Source: Pseudomonadota bacterium (GTDB lineage Bacteria; Pseudomonadota; Gammaproteobacteria; Pseudomonadales; Oceanobacteraceae). From it: a stretch of 7,189 bases of DNA. Shown here in pieces: positions 4,989-7,189 of this stretch. The translations under genes and the position numbers were made by a program. The notes beneath the pieces are model-generated. The model searched no databases, was not told the origin of the DNA, and worked only from the letters and a program-made list of their open reading frames with translations. Where the stretch lies: contig JAEWQT010000204.1 of the NCBI GenBank assembly GCA_023399105.1, positions 1 through 7,189 on the forward strand. The letters run 5' to 3'. Within the stretch, counting starts at the first letter, position 1, and each line of letters opens with the position of its first letter.

Positions 4989-6146
4989 ATGTTGGTCATT
5001 CTGTGTGGCTTATGCCTGCCCGCTCTGCTGATCTGGCTGTGCCAACGCCTGCCCTGGCTGGATAAAGCCGGGGTGGTGGTGTTGTCGTTTACCCTCGGCA
5101 TTCTGCTGGCGGCCAGTGGCTTATTACCGGCCGGTGATGATATCCGCGCTCTGCAAAGCATCCTGGCCGAAGTCAGCGTAGCGCTGGCACTGCCATTGCT
5201 GGTGTTTTCCATGGATGTTGGCGCCGCCCTGCGCCTGGCCGGCAATACCCTGAAAAGCTTAGGTCTGGCTCTGCTGGCCATAATGCTGGTCAGCACCGTG
5301 GCGGCCGTGCTCTTTGCCCCATACCTGAACGACATCTGGCAGATTGCCGGCATGTCGGTGGGCGCCTATACCGGCGGCGGCCCGAACATGGCGGCCATCA
5401 AAACCGCCATCGGTGCTGACGATACCCTGTTCACCACCATGATCACCTACGACATTCTGCTCTCGGCCATGTATCTGCTGTTTGTCATGACCATCGCCAA
5501 ACCCATCTTCAGCCGCCTGCTGCCAGCCTTTAAAGCACCAGAGCAGGAGCAGGATCACTCAGCGTTCCGTCATCTGGCCGATGAAACCGCTAATGCCTAC
5601 AAGCCACTGTTACGCCTCGCGTTATTACCCAAGACGGTGCTGGGACTGCTACTGGCTGGCGTGATTGTCGGTGCTGCGGTTGGCATTGCCAAACTGGTAC
5701 CGGGCAGTATGGCTTCCGCCATCGCCATTATTGCCATTACCACGCTGGGGGTTGCGGCGTCCTTTGTGCCGGCGGTGCGGAATCTGCCGAACAGCTACCC
5801 GCTGGGGATGTACCTGATTCTGGTGTTCTGCTTTACCACCGGCAGCATGACCGATACCGGCATCCTGACCCGCCTGAATATGGCCTTATTCGCTTACATC
5901 AGCTGCATTCTGATCGGTGCCATGGTGTTGCAGGCACTGCTGTGCCGCTGGCTGAAGATTGATACCGACACCTTCCTGATTACCGCCTCGGCCGCCATTA
6001 TGTCGGTGCCGTTTATTCCGGTAATCGCCGGTGCGCTTAAAAACCGTGCCATTATCGTGCCCGGCTTTGCCGCCGCCATCATCGGATATGTATTAGGAAA
6101 TTATCTTGGCATTGCTGTGGCTTGGGTAACCCGCGCCCTGATCTGA
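4989..6146 (+). CDS. DUF819-family multi-pass inner-membrane protein, putative transporter
   Basis: This 385-aa, very hydrophobic protein has roughly ten or more membrane segments. It begins with a helix at residues 1-17 that could act as an uncleaved signal anchor. The motif GAYTGGGPNMAAIKTA (125-140) is the hallmark of DUF819 (YjcL-like) proteins. A second half-repeat follows a hydrophilic loop around residues 180-205 (rich in E, Q, D, H). It includes a later NSYPLGMYLIL segment and a TGSMTD turn, consistent with two inverted halves as in many secondary transporters. No substrate is established for this family to my knowledge. ATG 4989 is chosen because it lies 5 bases after the preceding stop, allowing translational coupling; the frame is open from 4884, but that start would overlap the enzyme by 100 bases. 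The partner gene suggests transport of a D-amino acid or small peptide, which is inference. Confidence 0.85.
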   Translation: MLVILCGLCLPALLIWLCQRLPWLDKAGVVVLSFTLGILLAASGLLPAGDDIRALQSILAEVSVALALPLLVFSMDVGAALRLAGNTLKSLGLALLAIMLVSTVAAVLFAPYLNDIWQIAGMSVGAYTGGGPNMAAIKTAIGADDTLFTTMITYDILLSAMYLLFVMTIAKPIFSRLLPAFKAPEQEQDHSAFRHLADETANAYKPLLRLALLPKTVLGLLLAGVIVGAAVGIAKLVPGSMASAIAIIAITTLGVAASFVPAVRNLPNSYPLGMYLILVFCFTTGSMTDTGILTRLNMALFAYISCILIGAMVLQALLCRWLKIDTDTFLITASAAIMSVPFIPVIAGALKNRAIIVPGFAAAIIGYVLGNYLGIAVAWVTRALI

Positions 6147-6187
6147 ACCAGCCGCCACTGCGGCTGACCCTGCCGGCGGCTTCTGGT
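6147..6187 (+). other. Alternative hairpins between the DUF819 gene and yffB
   Basis: Two mutually exclusive stems start immediately after the DUF819 stop. The first is CAGCCGC-CACT-GCGGCTG (6149-6166), 7 perfect base pairs. The second is larger: ACCAGCCGCC (6147-6156) pairs with GGCGG (6175-6179) and CTGGT (6183-6187), with a 3-nt bulge. Neither is followed by a T run; TTTTTT occurs only at 6202-6207. They may serve as a 3' end of the upstream mRNA or as a rho-dependent pause site. They overlap the candidate yffB promoter. Confidence 0.35.
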
Positions 6188-6192
6188 ATCCT
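6164..6192 (+). promoter_or_regulatory. Candidate extended -10 promoter for yffB-dapD
   Basis: CTGACC (6164-6169, 4 of 6 to TTGACA) and TATCCT (6187-6192, 4 of 6 to TATAAT) are separated by exactly 17 bases. TGG directly precedes the -10, giving the extended TGn motif. Transcription would begin near 6199, about 38 bases before the yffB ATG. This would make yffB-dapD independent of the upstream PLP-enzyme/DUF819 unit. It is a consensus match only. Confidence 0.5.
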
Positions 6193-6223
6193 TGCGCGTC
6201 ATTTTTTACGGTTCAGACAGCAC

Positions 6224-6228
6224 AGGAG
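6224..6228 (+). promoter_or_regulatory. Ribosome binding site deciding the yffB start
   Basis: AGGAG lies 8 bases before ATG 6237 but only 2 bases before ATG 6231. Spacing therefore favours 6237, which also yields the N-terminus [10 protein letters not shown] typical of YffB proteins. Confidence 0.8.
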
Positions 6229-6236
6229 ACATGGCC

Positions 6237-6581
6237 ATGGTGACCCTGTACGGCATCAAAAACTGCGACACCATCAAAAAAGCCCGCGCCTGGCTGCAAG
6301 CAGCAGGTATTGAGTACGCCTTTCACGATTACAAAAAAGACGGCCTGAGCGCTGAGCTGCTGGACAGCTTTCTGGCCGAGCTGAGCTGGGAAGACCTGCT
6401 GAATAAGCGCGGCACCACCTGGCGCGCCCTGCCCGATGACGTCAAAGCCGGCATTGATGCCGCCAGCGCCAAAGCCCTGATGCTGGACAACCCGTCCATT
6501 ATCAAACGGCCGCTGCTGGATACCGGCAACCGTAAGGTACTGGGCTTCAGCGCCGACGATTACAGCGCGCTGTTTAACTGA
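6237..6581 (+). CDS. yffB: ArsC/Spx-fold protein YffB, putative reductase
   Basis: This 114-aa cytoplasmic protein of the ArsC family is near the length of E. coli YffB (118 aa) and similar throughout. Visible marks are the single cysteine at the thioredoxin-fold N-terminus, [12 protein letters not shown] with Cys10, the family segment [10 protein letters not shown] (54-63), and the ArsC signature [10 protein letters not shown] (85-94) with Arg91. There is no CxxC pair, so it is not a classical redox-switch Spx. Annotation pipelines call these ArsC-family reductases or Spx/MgsR-like regulators. YffB has been linked to glutathione-dependent thiol reduction; a true arsenate role is unproven. 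No ars genes are nearby. It lies 52 bases before dapD, and linkage of this family to dap genes (yffB-dapE in E. coli) is well known. Confidence 0.92.
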   Translation: MVTLYGIKNCDTIKKARAWLQAAGIEYAFHDYKKDGLSAELLDSFLAELSWEDLLNKRGTTWRALPDDVKAGIDAASAKALMLDNPSIIKRPLLDTGNRKVLGFSADDYSALFN

Positions 6582-6599
6582 CCTGACCGGTTTAACTGA
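6572..6599 (+). repeat. 10-bp direct repeat at the yffB stop codon
   Basis: GTTTAACTGA occurs at 6572-6581, where it ends in the yffB stop codon, and again at 6590-6599, an 18-base period. The second copy restores the same Leu-Phe-Asn-stop-like end out of the gene. It looks like a small tandem duplication of the gene end; a function is not evident. Confidence 0.6.
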
Positions 6600-6633
6600 A
6601 TTTTCGCTTACCCCATTTTTACGAGGATTGTTC

Positions 6634-7189
6634 ATGACTCAAGCATTTGCCCTGGCCATTGGTATTGGCACCAAAAACAGCAACGGTGACTGGCTGGAAG
6701 TGTACTACCCGCAGCCATTGCTGAACCCCGCTGCCGCACTGATTGACGCCGCGAAAACCGCGCTGGGCTATGAGGGTGGCAACGTCGCGCTGGAAGCCGA
6801 TGGCGGCGAACTGGAAGCCTTCGCGGCGGCCGTAGAAAGCGCCAATGCTGAACTGGCCGCGCTGGCCCGTACCTTTACCGAAAGCGAACGCCCGGTGGTC
6901 GTGACCGTACTGGAAAGCGATGCGCAATCCACCAGCACCCCCGAGGTGTACCTGAAACTGCACCTGCTGTCGCATCGTCTGGCCAAGCCACACAGCCTGA
7001 ACCTGGCCGGTATGTTCGGCCTGCTGCCAAACGTAGCCTGGACCAACAAAGGCGCCGTCGACCTGAACGATCTGCCGGCGGCGCAACTGGAAGCCCGCCT
7101 GAACGGCGAAATTCTGAGCGTGAACAGCGTGGATAAATTCCCGCGCATGACCGATTACGTGGTACCCAAAGGCGTCCGCATTGCCGATA
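6634..7189 (+). CDS. dapD: DapD, tetrahydrodipicolinate N-succinyltransferase (5' part)
   Basis: The enzyme transfers succinyl from succinyl-CoA to tetrahydrodipicolinate in the succinylase branch of lysine and meso-diaminopimelate synthesis, in the cytoplasm. The visible 185 residues run off the window end. They match the N-terminal region of the long DapD form known from Pseudomonas (about 344 aa), not the shorter E. coli form (274 aa). Landmarks are IGIGTKN (9-15), TPEVYLKLHLLSHRLAKPH (102-120), LPNVAWTNKGAVDL (132-145), SVDKFPRMTDYVVP (165-178) and GVRIAD at the edge. The left-handed beta-helix acyltransferase domain with the active site lies beyond the window. ATG 6634 is supported by GAGGA (6623-6627) six bases upstream. 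All 25 leucines avoid TTA, suggesting strong codon selection. It is probably co-transcribed with yffB. Confidence 0.95.
   Translation, partial: MTQAFALAIGIGTKNSNGDWLEVYYPQPLLNPAAALIDAAKTALGYEGGNVALEADGGELEAFAAAVESANAELAALARTFTESERPVVVTVLESDAQSTSTPEVYLKLHLLSHRLAKPHSLNLAGMFGLLPNVAWTNKGAVDLNDLPAAQLEARLNGEILSVNSVDKFPRMTDYVVPKGVRIAD

Noticed and set aside
6192..6236. Earlier yffB starts (TTG 6192, ATG 6231)
   Set aside because: TTG lies in the candidate -10 box and ATG 6231 is only 2 bases from AGGAG; ATG 6237 has correct spacing and the conserved N-terminus.
6237..6581. Arsenate reductase of an arsenic resistance operon
   Set aside because: The protein is of YffB type, next to dapD, and no arsR, arsB or acr3 gene is present in the window.
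6619..7148. Minus-strand open frames over dapD (6619-7086 and 6768-7148)
   Set aside because: They are antisense shadows of a clear DapD coding sequence that runs off the window end.

Overview
The window looks like chromosomal DNA from a marine-type gammaproteobacterium (Oceanospirillales/Pseudomonadales neighbourhood). This is inferred from three things: an MvaT-like H-NS family protein, a long-form DapD of the Pseudomonas type, and an ArsC-family protein very close to enterobacterial YffB. No phage, transposase, CRISPR, rRNA or tRNA gene is visible. The species cannot be fixed from sequence reading alone.

Layout. Positions 1-121 hold the end of an upstream transcription unit: a 13-bp perfect inverted repeat followed by a T run, on the + strand. 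An H-NS/MvaT-type silencer gene (163-630, minus strand, GTG start) follows. It is divergent from feoAB (929-3462, plus strand), the ferrous iron transport pair. The 298-bp gap between them (631-928) is AT-rich. It carries a candidate promoter for each direction and a good Fur-box candidate over the feo promoter. No feoC follows feoB.

The 243-bp gap after feoB (3463-3705) contains a highly structured, palindromic 110-bp element that looks like a dispersed extragenic repeat or MITE. It also has a weak terminator-like hairpin and a short operator-like palindrome.

Next is a tightly coupled two-gene unit. The first gene (3706-4983) encodes a fold-type III PLP enzyme of the alanine racemase-N / D-threonine aldolase / D-serine dehydratase group. 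The second (4989-6146) encodes a DUF819 multi-pass membrane protein. Together they suggest an uncharacterised module for handling D-amino acids or related compounds, with the membrane protein as a possible transporter. This is the least described part of the window.

The last unit has its own candidate extended -10 promoter. It contains the ArsC/Spx-fold gene yffB (6237-6581) and dapD (6634 to beyond the window end), which encodes the tetrahydrodipicolinate N-succinyltransferase of lysine/meso-diaminopimelate synthesis. The placing of yffB next to a dap gene matches the known gene order in other gammaproteobacteria.
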